From: Neomegalonema sp.
GTDB taxonomy: Bacteria > Pseudomonadota > Alphaproteobacteria > Rhodobacterales > Rhodobacteraceae
Assembly (NCBI RefSeq): GCF_028688855.1
Contig: NZ_JAQTXI010000001.1
Span: 204,001 to 268,000, forward strand
Length of the DNA: 64,000 nt
Reading direction: 5' to 3'
Below are positions 19,955 through 26,420 of the stretch, one piece after another. The translations under genes and the position numbers were made by a program. Positions within the stretch are counted from its first letter, which is position 1; the number at the start of each line of letters is the position of its first letter. The notes under the pieces were generated by a model that made no database searches, was not told where the DNA came from, and saw only the letters and a program-made list of their open reading frames with translations.

Positions 19955-21487
19955 ATGAAGGCCGTTCTTGACGAACTGGAGTCCCGGCGCGCTCAGGCGC
20001 GTCTCGGCGGCGGCGCCAAGCGCATCGAATCGCAGCACGCCAAGGGCAAGCTCACCGCCCGCGAGCGGCTGGAGCTGCTGCTCGACGAGGGCAGCTTCGA
20101 GGAATACGACGCCTATGTGCTGCATCGCTCCCATGACTTCGGCATGGAGCAGAGCACCATTCCCGGCGACGGCGTGGTGACGGGCTGGGGAACCATCAAC
20201 GGCCGCCCGGTCTACGTCTTCAGCCAGGACTTCACCGTCTTCGGCGGCTCGCTCTCCGAGACCCACGCCCAGAAGATCTGCAAGATCATGGACATGGCCG
20301 TGCGCAACGGCGCGCCGGTCATCGGACTCAACGATTCGGGCGGCGCGCGCATCCAGGAAGGCGTCGGCAGCCTCGCGGGCTACGCCGACGTGTTCCTGCG
20401 CAACGTCATGGCCTCGGGCGTGGTGCCCCAGATCAGCGTGATCATGGGGCCCTGCGCGGGCGGCGCGGTCTATTCGCCCGCCATGACCGACTTCATCTTC
20501 ATGGTCCGCGACAGCTCCTACATGTTCGTCACCGGGCCGGACGTGGTGAAGACCGTCACCAACGAGACCGTGACGCAAGAAGAGCTGGGCGGCGCCCGCA
20601 CCCACACGACGAAATCCTCGGTGGCCGACGGCGCCTTCGAGAACGACGTCGAGACGCTCTTCCAGATCCGCCGGCTCTTCGACTTCCTGCCGCTCAACAA
20701 CCGCGAGAAGCCGCCCGTCCGCCCGGTGAACGACGTCCCCGACCGGCTCGACAATGCGCTGGACACGCTGATTCCCGAGAATCCCAACACCCCCTACGAC
20801 ATGCGCGAGCTGGTCCTCAGCCTCGCCGACGAGGGCGACTTCTTCGAGATCCAGCAGGATTTCGCGAAGAACATCCTCACGGGCTTCATCCGCATCGAGG
20901 GCTCGACGGTGGGCGTGGTGGCGAATCAGCCTCTGGTGCTGGCGGGCTGCCTCGACATCGAATCCAGCCGCAAGGCCGCGCGCTTCGTGCGCTTCTGCGA
21001 CGCCTTCAACATTCCGATCCTGACGCTGGTCGACGTCCCCGGCTTCCTGCCGGGCGTGGCTCAGGAGCATGGCGGCGTGATCAAGCACGGCGCCAAGCTG
21101 CTCTTCGCCTTCGCCGAAGCCACCGTGCCCAAGGTCACGGTCATCACGCGCAAGGCCTATGGCGGCGCCTATGACGTCATGAGCTCCAAGCACATCCGCG
21201 GCGACGTGAACTACGCCTGGCCCACCGCCGAGATCGCCGTGATGGGCGCCAAGGGCGCCACCGAGATCCTCTATCGCAGCGAGCTCGGCGACAAGGACAG
21301 GATCGCCGCCCGCGCCAAGGAATATGAGGACCGCTTCGCCAATCCCTTCGTGGCGGCGCAGCGCGGCTTCATCGACGAGGTGATCAATCCGCATTCCACC
21401 CGTCGGCGCGTGGCGCGGGCCCTCGCCGCCCTGCGCACGAAGAAGCTCGAAAACCCGTGGCGCAAGCACGACAACCTTCCGCTCTGA
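19955..21487 (+). CDS. pccB: Propionyl-CoA carboxylase beta subunit
   Basis: The 510-residue carboxyltransferase subunit transfers CO2 from biotin to propionyl-CoA, giving methylmalonyl-CoA. It is full length, with the two crotonase-like halves of the family: [18 protein letters not shown], the CoA-binding [38 protein letters not shown], and in the second half [21 protein letters not shown] and [16 protein letters not shown]. It follows ctaA by 33 bases, so they may be co-transcribed. The alpha (biotin) subunit is not in this window. Methylcrotonyl-CoA carboxylase subunits are related, but the GAR and DVPGF contexts fit PccB best. Confidence 0.95.
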   Translation: MKAVLDELESRRAQARLGGGAKRIESQHAKGKLTARERLELLLDEGSFEEYDAYVLHRSHDFGMEQSTIPGDGVVTGWGTINGRPVYVFSQDFTVFGGSLSETHAQKICKIMDMAVRNGAPVIGLNDSGGARIQEGVGSLAGYADVFLRNVMASGVVPQISVIMGPCAGGAVYSPAMTDFIFMVRDSSYMFVTGPDVVKTVTNETVTQEELGGARTHTTKSSVADGAFENDVETLFQIRRLFDFLPLNNREKPPVRPVNDVPDRLDNALDTLIPENPNTPYDMRELVLSLADEGDFFEIQQDFAKNILTGFIRIEGSTVGVVANQPLVLAGCLDIESSRKAARFVRFCDAFNIPILTLVDVPGFLPGVAQEHGGVIKHGAKLLFAFAEATVPKVTVITRKAYGGAYDVMSSKHIRGDVNYAWPTAEIAVMGAKGATEILYRSELGDKDRIAARAKEYEDRFANPFVAAQRGFIDEVINPHSTRRRVARALAALRTKKLENPWRKHDNLPL

Positions 21488-21498
21488 GGCTTGAAGCC

Positions 21499-21533
21499 CT
21501 CCCCCGCGCCTCTTGCCTTGAGGCGCGGGGGAG
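21499..21533 (+). terminator. Long perfect hairpin after pccB
   Basis: A 14-base perfect inverted repeat, CTCCCCCGCGCCTC (21499-21512) and GAGGCGCGGGGGAG (21520-21533), begins 12 bases past the pccB stop. There is no U-tract; the 3' flank is the TATAAG box of the next promoter. Confidence 0.65.
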
Positions 21534-21541
21534 CCTATAAG
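21513..21541 (+). promoter_or_regulatory. Candidate rpmI promoter sharing the pccB hairpin
   Basis: TTGCCT (21513-21518) and TATAAG (21536-21541) are exactly 17 bases apart, 71 bases before the rpmI ATG. The -35 box is the loop of the pccB terminator hairpin and the spacer is its right arm. Confidence 0.6.
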
Positions 21542-21611
21542 CCCCGACTTCCTGTCGCCCGGCCGGATGGGCTGCCGCGGCGACCTCACGTTCCAGACTT
21601 CAGGAGCCGAA

Positions 21612-21815
21612 ATGCCCAAGATGAAGACCCACTCGGGAGCGAAGAAGCGCTTCAAGGTGACCGCTGGCGGCCATGTGAAATACACCCAGGCCGGCAAGCG
21701 TCACGGCATGATCAAGCGCACGACGAAGTTCATCCGTCAGGCCAGGGGCACCGCCGTGCTCTTCGAGACCGACGGCGAGAACATCAAGCGCTATTTCCTG
21801 CCCAATTCCTTCTGA
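21612..21815 (+). CDS. rpmI: 50S ribosomal protein L35
   Basis: The 67-residue L35 begins [20 protein letters not shown], the standard family start; an in-frame ATG 15 codons upstream adds non-homologous sequence. The GKRHGMIKR core is present. A GGAG ribosome site lies just before the ATG. rplT follows after 19 bases, the classical L35-L20 pair. infC, which often precedes them, is missing here; pccB lies upstream, and a separate promoter candidate sits between. Confidence 0.97.
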   Translation: MPKMKTHSGAKKRFKVTAGGHVKYTQAGKRHGMIKRTTKFIRQARGTAVLFETDGENIKRYFLPNSF

Positions 21816-21834
21816 CGCCTGAGGAAGAGACAAA

Positions 21835-22188
21835 ATGTCCCGAGTCAAACGCGGCGTCGTCGCCCGCGCCCGCCACAACCGCATCCGCGCCGCCGCCAAG
21901 GGCTATTACGGCCGTCGGAAGAGCATCTTCCGCGCCGCAGCCCAGGCCGTCGACAAGGCGCTGCAGTATCACTACCGCGACCGCAAGAACAGAAAGCGCA
22001 ACTTCCGCGCGCTCTGGATCCAGCGCATCAACGCGGCCGCCCGCGAGCACGGCCTGAAGTACTCCCAGTTCATCCATGGACTGGCCAAGGCCGGAATCAC
22101 CGTGGACCGCAAGGTCCTGGCCGATCTCGCCGTGAACCAGCCCGCCGCCTTCGCCGCGGTGGTCGCCAAGATCCGCGCCGCCGCCTGA
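21835..22188 (+). CDS. rplT: 50S ribosomal protein L20
   Basis: The 117-residue L20 ([30 protein letters not shown]...) organises 23S rRNA early in 50S assembly. It has the long basic N-terminal extension and the globular RNA-binding core [20 protein letters not shown]. Length and sequence are standard. It follows rpmI by 19 bases and is followed by an intrinsic terminator at 22233. In some bacteria L20 represses its own operon, but I see no clear leader binding-site mimic here. Confidence 0.98.
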   Translation: MSRVKRGVVARARHNRIRAAAKGYYGRRKSIFRAAAQAVDKALQYHYRDRKNRKRNFRALWIQRINAAAREHGLKYSQFIHGLAKAGITVDRKVLADLAVNQPAAFAAVVAKIRAAA

Positions 22189-22232
22189 GCGGACCGCCAG
22201 AAGGCCGGACAGAGCCTCTGATCCTGAATCCG

Positions 22233-22264
22233 GGACGCCCTGCGTGAGCAGGGCGTCCTTTTTT
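22233..22264 (+). terminator. Intrinsic terminator of rpmI-rplT
   Basis: GGACGCCCTGC (22233-22243), loop GTGA, GCAGGGCGTCC (22248-22258), then six T. Confidence 0.9.
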
Positions 22265-22385
22265 ACGGCTTCATGCGCCCGAAAACGCGAATGAATTTGC
22301 CATTTCCTGACAGATGGTCTCAAAATGAAACGAAACTGCGCTTTTTTTCAAGAGAGCGCGGATCATTTGTCTCAGGAGCGGTCAA

Positions 22386-23018
22386 ATGCTTGGATCCCTG
22401 TCTGTCGTCCGGAGGGCTGGAGCCTTCCAGACGCAAGGTCCGGTCACCCCGAGATGGGGGGCCTTCGCCTGCCTGCCGCGAGGCTTCGCTCCGCGCGCGG
22501 GCGCGGCTCCGGTCGGGTGGGGCGGATTCGCGGCTCCGGCGCGTCCGGACGGCGGCTGGCCCGCCTCCGGAGCGGCCGCGCCGCGCTGGAGCTCCTTCGG
22601 CGCCGACCGCGCCCAGGATCGGGACTCCGCCGCCGCGGAGGACGCTCGGGAGGATTCCGGAGAATCCTCCTCACGCGAATCTTCCTCGGGGGGAGCCTCT
22701 TCGGCGGATTCCTCCTCCATGGCGCAGAAGCTCGCGGCCCTGCGCGCGGAGGCCTATGCGGGCGGATCCTCCGGCCAGAGCGAAGCCGGATCGGACGCCG
22801 GATCGGGCGAAGAGGCTGATTCGGGCGAGGCCGCGGAATCCGCCGCCCAGGAGGCCTCGTCCTCCGACTCCTCCTCCGGAGAGGATTCCGCGCAGGGTTC
22901 GGGTTCTTCGTCGGGCGTCGACATGCGCGGGATGCTCGCGGCGCTGCGCGAAGAGGCCTACGCCGGGGGCTCCTCGGACTCCTCGGGTCCGGATTCCCCG
23001 GCCCGGGCCGGAAGCTGA
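22386..23018 (+). CDS. Low-complexity Ser/Gly/Ala-rich protein with two 18-residue repeats
   Basis: This 210-residue protein matches no family I know. Residues 1-75 are Trp/Pro/Gly/Arg-rich (PRWGAF, GWGGF, GGWPAS and PRWSSF repeat the aromatic theme). From about 76 it is Ser/Asp/Glu/Gly-rich and acidic. Two copies of an 18-residue unit, MAQKLAALRAEAYAGGSS (22719-22772) and MRGMLAALREEAYAGGSS (22923-22976), are separated by an acidic Ser-rich linker. There is no signal peptide or membrane helix. CAGGAG sits 8 bases before the ATG, and G/C third positions throughout support translation. The leader has a small hairpin and a TCTCAGGAGC string shared with the gene at 24062. A second odd gene follows after 13 bases. 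Confidence 0.65.
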   Translation: MLGSLSVVRRAGAFQTQGPVTPRWGAFACLPRGFAPRAGAAPVGWGGFAAPARPDGGWPASGAAAPRWSSFGADRAQDRDSAAAEDAREDSGESSSRESSSGGASSADSSSMAQKLAALRAEAYAGGSSGQSEAGSDAGSGEEADSGEAAESAAQEASSSDSSSGEDSAQGSGSSSGVDMRGMLAALREEAYAGGSSDSSGPDSPARAGS

Positions 23019-23031
23019 AGGCGGGAACATC

Positions 23032-23880
23032 ATGCGGCTCTCCCCGGTCGCGGCCCGTCATGGCCGTTTCGCGGCTTCGGATCCGAGGATCCGATCCGCT
23101 CAGGAAGTCCCTCCGGCGCGCGACGCCGGAGGATGGGAAGCGCAGGCGCGGCGCGAGGCGCGGGAGGCGGGAGGCTGGTCCTCCTCCTGTCCGCCCTGCG
23201 GGCCCGGGGAGGCTCCGGGACGCGGCGGCTCTCCGGAGGGAGGGCCGCCGCCCTACGAACCGATTCGGCTCCGGATCTCCCTGCATGAGGAGGAGCCCGA
23301 TTCCGACTTCGCGGAAGCCGCCGAATCGCCCGGGCCGTCCCCCTCCCGGCGCGAGGCGGCGCGGTCCGCCGAACCGGAGCCCGGATCTCTGGCCCATCGC
23401 CTCCGGGAGATGCAGGCCGAAGCCCGGGGCGAGGCCCGGCCTGCGGAGGGCGCGGGCCGCGCCGGAGGGCCTCAAGCGGCGGGCGGGGTCATGGCGGCGG
23501 CGGCTCCGCCGGATCCCCGACGCTGGGCCGCCGCGACCTGGGCTCAGGCGGCCCAACCGGCTCCTCCGCAGGAACGGGAGGAGGAGCCTTCGCCCTTCCT
23601 GCGGCTGCTCGAAGGGGCCTTCGGCTCCGTCCTGAAGCTCAAGGAGAAGCTCCTGACGAAGCTGTTCTCCCTGTTCGGGGGGGGCGGGCTCCTGCGCAGG
23701 CTCGCGGGCGCGGAGGAGGAGGGCGAAGGCCGCTCGCCGGAGCGGGCCGCCGCATCGGGCGAGGGCCGCAGCGCAGGAGGCCGGAACGGCGGCGGTCGGG
23801 AGGAGGCCCTCGCGCAGGCGCGCCGCGAAGCCGGGACGCCTCTGGAGGCGACGCCGACGCCGCATCAATTGCAGACCTGA
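23032..23880 (+). CDS. Low-complexity Arg/Glu/Ala-rich protein with an amphipathic helical segment
   Basis: The 282-residue product of unknown family begins 13 bases after the previous stop, so the two are likely co-transcribed. The N-terminal 60 residues are basic and include a lone SCPPC. The middle is Pro/Glu/Arg-rich and probably disordered, with a helix-like SLAHRLREMQAEARGEA near 119-135. Residues 188-226 (FLRLLEGAFGSVLKLKEK, then LLTKLFSLF and GGGGLLRRLAG) form a strongly amphipathic, hydrophobic segment that could lie on a membrane or granule surface. The tail is Gly/Arg-rich. There is no signal peptide. The exact start is moderately supported by an AAGGCGGG ribosome site. Confidence 0.6.
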   Translation: MRLSPVAARHGRFAASDPRIRSAQEVPPARDAGGWEAQARREAREAGGWSSSCPPCGPGEAPGRGGSPEGGPPPYEPIRLRISLHEEEPDSDFAEAAESPGPSPSRREAARSAEPEPGSLAHRLREMQAEARGEARPAEGAGRAGGPQAAGGVMAAAAPPDPRRWAAATWAQAAQPAPPQEREEEPSPFLRLLEGAFGSVLKLKEKLLTKLFSLFGGGGLLRRLAGAEEEGEGRSPERAAASGEGRSAGGRNGGGREEALAQARREAGTPLEATPTPHQLQT

Positions 23881-23897
23881 TCCGGAGCGGATCTTCA

Positions 23898-23924
23898 GAC
23901 CCCGAGGCCTCAGGTCTCGGGGTC
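23898..23924 (+). terminator. Hairpin after the 22386-23880 gene pair
   Basis: GACCCCGAG (23898-23906) and CTCGGGGTC (23916-23924) pair perfectly 18 bases past the stop, with only GTTCC following. It is a weak terminator candidate. Confidence 0.5.
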
Positions 23925-24061
23925 GTTCCGGAACGGGGCTTCTCAAGCGGGATTTTCTGCAAGGACGAAGAAAATTTTCACACTTTCCTGTTGATTGCTC
24001 CATATTGGGACAATACGCGCCTCATCGTGAGGCGTTGCAGATGTTCTCAGGAGCAGAACAG

Positions 24062-24595
24062 ATGACCCTTGGATTGAAAGCGGCCCTCTTGGGCGGCCTG
24101 CACCGACCTCGCCAGGTGGTGACCTTCGCCCAGCCTCAGGGCGCCTCCGGATCGGGCGCGGCCTGGAACGGCGCCTACGGCCCCTCGTGGATGACCGGAT
24201 CCAGCAGCGGCAACTGGCGCAACATCATCAACGGCGGCGGCGCGGGCGGCGCTTCGGGCGGCCTGCAGTCGACCTCCGCGCCGGGATCCTCCAGCGGCTG
24301 GATCGGCGCGCCGAGCTGGTCCAACTCCAACGCCAAATGGCGGCAGTATTACGCCAGCGTCGAGCAGCAGCCCCAGACGGTGACCGTCTCGCATGGGCGC
24401 CGCGGACTCCTGGGCGCGAAGCTGGATCTGCTGGGCCTCGGCGGCGGCTGGGGCCGCAGCTACAGCTACGCGGCGCCCGCGGGGAACGTGAGCTACGGCT
24501 ACGGCTACGGCGCTCCCGCCGTCGGCGTGAGCTACGGCGCTCCGGCGGTCGGCGTCAGCTACGGCGGGCCGCGCTTCAGCGCGAGCTACGGCTGA
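24062..24595 (+). CDS. Gly/Ser/Tyr-rich repetitive protein
   Basis: The 177-residue protein has no recognised domain. After a short basic start (MTLGLKAALLGGLHRPRQVV), residues 25-110 are Gly/Ser/Trp/Asn-rich with repeated aromatic motifs (GPSWMTGSSSGNWRN, GWIGAPSWSNSNAKW). The last 45 residues are Tyr/Gly/Val repeats, GVSYGAPAV twice and variants GYGYGAPAV and SYGGP, like adhesive or phase-separating Gly-Tyr sequences. There is no cleavable signal peptide. The ATG is chosen because AGGAG lies 8 bases upstream; an in-frame ATG at 24005 lies before the leader hairpin (24018-24034). The leader string TCTCAGGAGC matches the one before the gene at 22386. Confidence 0.65.
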   Translation: MTLGLKAALLGGLHRPRQVVTFAQPQGASGSGAAWNGAYGPSWMTGSSSGNWRNIINGGGAGGASGGLQSTSAPGSSSGWIGAPSWSNSNAKWRQYYASVEQQPQTVTVSHGRRGLLGAKLDLLGLGGGWGRSYSYAAPAGNVSYGYGYGAPAVGVSYGAPAVGVSYGGPRFSASYG

Positions 24596-24652
24596 GCCCG
24601 AGGCGGTCCGCCGCCCGAAGCTCCGCAGACCGCATCAGGTCAGGGATTGAAG

Positions 24653-24679
24653 GGCGTCTCCGCGAGGGGCGGAGGCGTC
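24653..24679 (+). promoter_or_regulatory. Leader hairpin before the helical-repeat gene
   Basis: As RNA, GGCGTCTCCGC (24653-24663) and GCGGAGGCGTC (24669-24679) form an 11-pair stem with two G-U pairs, ending 31 bases before the ATG at 24711. It could be a terminator/attenuator or a stabiliser; no T-run follows. Confidence 0.4.
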
Positions 24680-24710
24680 CCGGATCTTGTCAGACAGGGG
24701 ATCGATACTC

Positions 24711-25214
24711 ATGAACGCTTTCAACCTCGCCGCCTCCGGCGGAGCGGCGCAGCCGCGCGCCGCATTCTCCGCTCCGCTTCCGGGATCGGGCGCCGGACGC
24801 CTCCCGGCCTCCGCGGGGCCCGCCCCCGCCGGCTTGAGCGCGCCGGGCTGGTCCGGCTCGGGCGTCCGGTCGGGCTGGAGCGCGCCGGGCTGGGGCGCCG
24901 CAGCGCCCGGGACTCCGGCCGGCTCCACGACCGTGATCCATCACGCGCCGCCGCTGAGCCGCGGATTCTCCCGGAAGCTCGACAAGGCGCTCGGCAAGCA
25001 GCTGCATCACGAGCTCAAGGATCTGGGCAAGCTCGACAAGGCGCTCGGCAAGCAGCTGAACCGCGAGCTCAAGGACCTGGGCAAGCTCGACAAGGCGCTC
25101 GGCAAGCAGCTGCATCACGAGCTCAAGGACCTGGGCAAGCTCGACAAGGCTCTGGGCAAGCAGGCGGGCCGCGAGCTCAAGGACCTGGGCAAGCTCGTCA
25201 GGCGCTTCTCCTGA
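24711..25214 (+). CDS. Protein with four tandem 18-residue amphipathic helical repeats
   Basis: The 167-residue protein has two parts. Residues 1-88 are Ala/Gly/Pro/Ser-rich with repeated Trp-Ser/Gly motifs ([16 protein letters not shown]), probably disordered. Residues 89-160 are four nearly identical 18-residue units of consensus [18 protein letters not shown], followed by KLVRRFS. Eighteen residues equal five turns of alpha-helix, so the Leu/Ala face stays on one side along all 72 residues. This is the geometry expected for a helix lying flat on a lipid or polymer surface, or for a straight bundle. There is no signal peptide or Cys. AGGGG precedes the ATG. Function unknown; a granule- or membrane-surface role is only a hypothesis. 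Confidence 0.7.
   Translation: MNAFNLAASGGAAQPRAAFSAPLPGSGAGRLPASAGPAPAGLSAPGWSGSGVRSGWSAPGWGAAAPGTPAGSTTVIHHAPPLSRGFSRKLDKALGKQLHHELKDLGKLDKALGKQLNRELKDLGKLDKALGKQLHHELKDLGKLDKALGKQAGRELKDLGKLVRRFS
24975..25190 (+). repeat. Four tandem 54-bp units
   Basis: Units start at 24975, 25029, 25083 and 25137, each encoding KLDKALGKQ then nine variable-to-fixed residues. Units 1 and 3 are almost identical; unit 2 changes the His-His pair to Asn-Arg, and unit 4 carries Ala-Gly-Arg. High nucleotide identity suggests recent or ongoing duplication. Confidence 0.9.
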
Positions 25215-25222
25215 CGAAGGCT

Positions 25223-25253
25223 GCGGCGCGCCTCGGGGAACCCGGCGCGCCGC
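25223..25253 (+). terminator. Hairpin between the helical-repeat gene and pheS
   Basis: Perfect 10-base arms GCGGCGCGCC (25223-25232) and GGCGCGCCGC (25244-25253) with an 11-base loop, 8 bases past the stop. No U-tract. Confidence 0.5.
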
Positions 25254-25321
25254 GGTTGGCGCGTCGGGCGAAGATGTGCTATTCCGCCCGCTCTCGATAC
25301 GGAACATCAGGTCAGGCGGGC

Positions 25322-26398
25322 ATGAGCGATCTCGAAGGTCTCAGGACGCGTCTCCTTGCGGAGATCGCGGCGGCGGCGGACGACAAGGCGCTGGAGGCGG
25401 CGCGCGTCGAAGCTCTCGGCAAGAAAAGCGCGCTGATGGGCTTTCTGCGCGACCTCGGCGGTCTCGACGCCGAGGCGCGCAAGGCCCGGGGCGCGGAGGT
25501 CAACGCCGTCAAGGCGGAGGTCGAGGAGACCTTCGCCGCCCGCAAGGCGGGCTTGAAGGCGGCGGCGCTCGAAGCGCGGCTGGCGGGCGAGAGGCTCGAC
25601 GTCACGCTTCCGGCGCGTCCGGCTCCGGCGGGCTCGGTCCATCCCATCTCGCAGGTGACCGAGGAGGTCACGGCCATCTTCGCCGACATGGGATTCTCGC
25701 TGCGGGAGGGACCGCAGATCGAATCCGACTGGCATAACTTCGACGCGCTCAACATGGCGCCGGAGCATCCGGCCCGCCAGGAGCACGACACCTTCTTCAT
25801 GGCGCCCCGTCCCGACGGCTCGCGCCATGTGCTGCGCACCCACACCAGCCCGGTGCAGATCCGCACCCTGCTGGAGGAGGGCGCTCCCGTGCGCTTCATC
25901 GCGCCGGGCCGGGTCTACCGCTCCGATTACGACATGACCCATACGCCGATGTTCCATCAGCTCGAAGGCATGGCCATCGGCAAGGATGTGACCATGGCGA
26001 ATCTCAAATGGGTGCTGGAGGAGTTCCTCAAGGCCTTCTTCGAGATCGACAACGTGGAGCTGCGCTTCCGCGCCTCGCATTTCCCCTTCACCGAGCCCTC
26101 CGCCGAGGTGGACATCCGCTGCGACCGCTCCGGCGGCAAGATCAGGCTGGGCGAGGGCAACGACTGGCTGGAGATCCTCGGCTCGGGGATGGTGCATCCG
26201 AACGTCCTGCGGGCGGGAGGCGTCGATCCCGACCAGTGGCAGGGCTTCGCCTTCGGCATGGGGCTGGATCGTCTGGCCATGCTGAAATACGGCATCGCGG
26301 ATCTGCGCGGCTTCTTCGACGCCGATCTGCGCTGGCTGCGTCATTACGGATTCCAGGCGCTGAACGTCCCGACCCTGCGCGGCGGCGTGAGCGGTTGA
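25322..26398 (+). CDS. pheS: Phenylalanyl-tRNA synthetase alpha subunit
   Basis: PheS is the catalytic subunit of the alpha2-beta2 enzyme that charges tRNA-Phe. The 358-residue protein starts [18 protein letters not shown], with the N-terminal coiled coil to about residue 90. Class II motifs follow: motif 1 near [19 protein letters not shown], motif 2 [20 protein letters not shown], and motif 3 [18 protein letters not shown]. Full length. pheT follows after 22 bases. The long frame open upstream overlaps the helical-repeat gene and is rejected. Confidence 0.98.
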   Translation: MSDLEGLRTRLLAEIAAAADDKALEAARVEALGKKSALMGFLRDLGGLDAEARKARGAEVNAVKAEVEETFAARKAGLKAAALEARLAGERLDVTLPARPAPAGSVHPISQVTEEVTAIFADMGFSLREGPQIESDWHNFDALNMAPEHPARQEHDTFFMAPRPDGSRHVLRTHTSPVQIRTLLEEGAPVRFIAPGRVYRSDYDMTHTPMFHQLEGMAIGKDVTMANLKWVLEEFLKAFFEIDNVELRFRASHFPFTEPSAEVDIRCDRSGGKIRLGEGNDWLEILGSGMVHPNVLRAGGVDPDQWQGFAFGMGLDRLAMLKYGIADLRGFFDADLRWLRHYGFQALNVPTLRGGVSG

Positions 26399-26420
26399 TC
26401 CGGCTGAGGGAAGAAACATC

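Noticed and set aside
18731..21697. 988-codon open frame on the minus strand
   Set aside because: Antisense shadow of ctaA and pccB.
22265..22385. Riboswitch before the gene at 22386
   Set aside because: Only a 5-bp hairpin is visible; no known aptamer motif.
24975..25190. CRISPR array
   Set aside because: Units are contiguous 54-bp coding repeats with no spacers.
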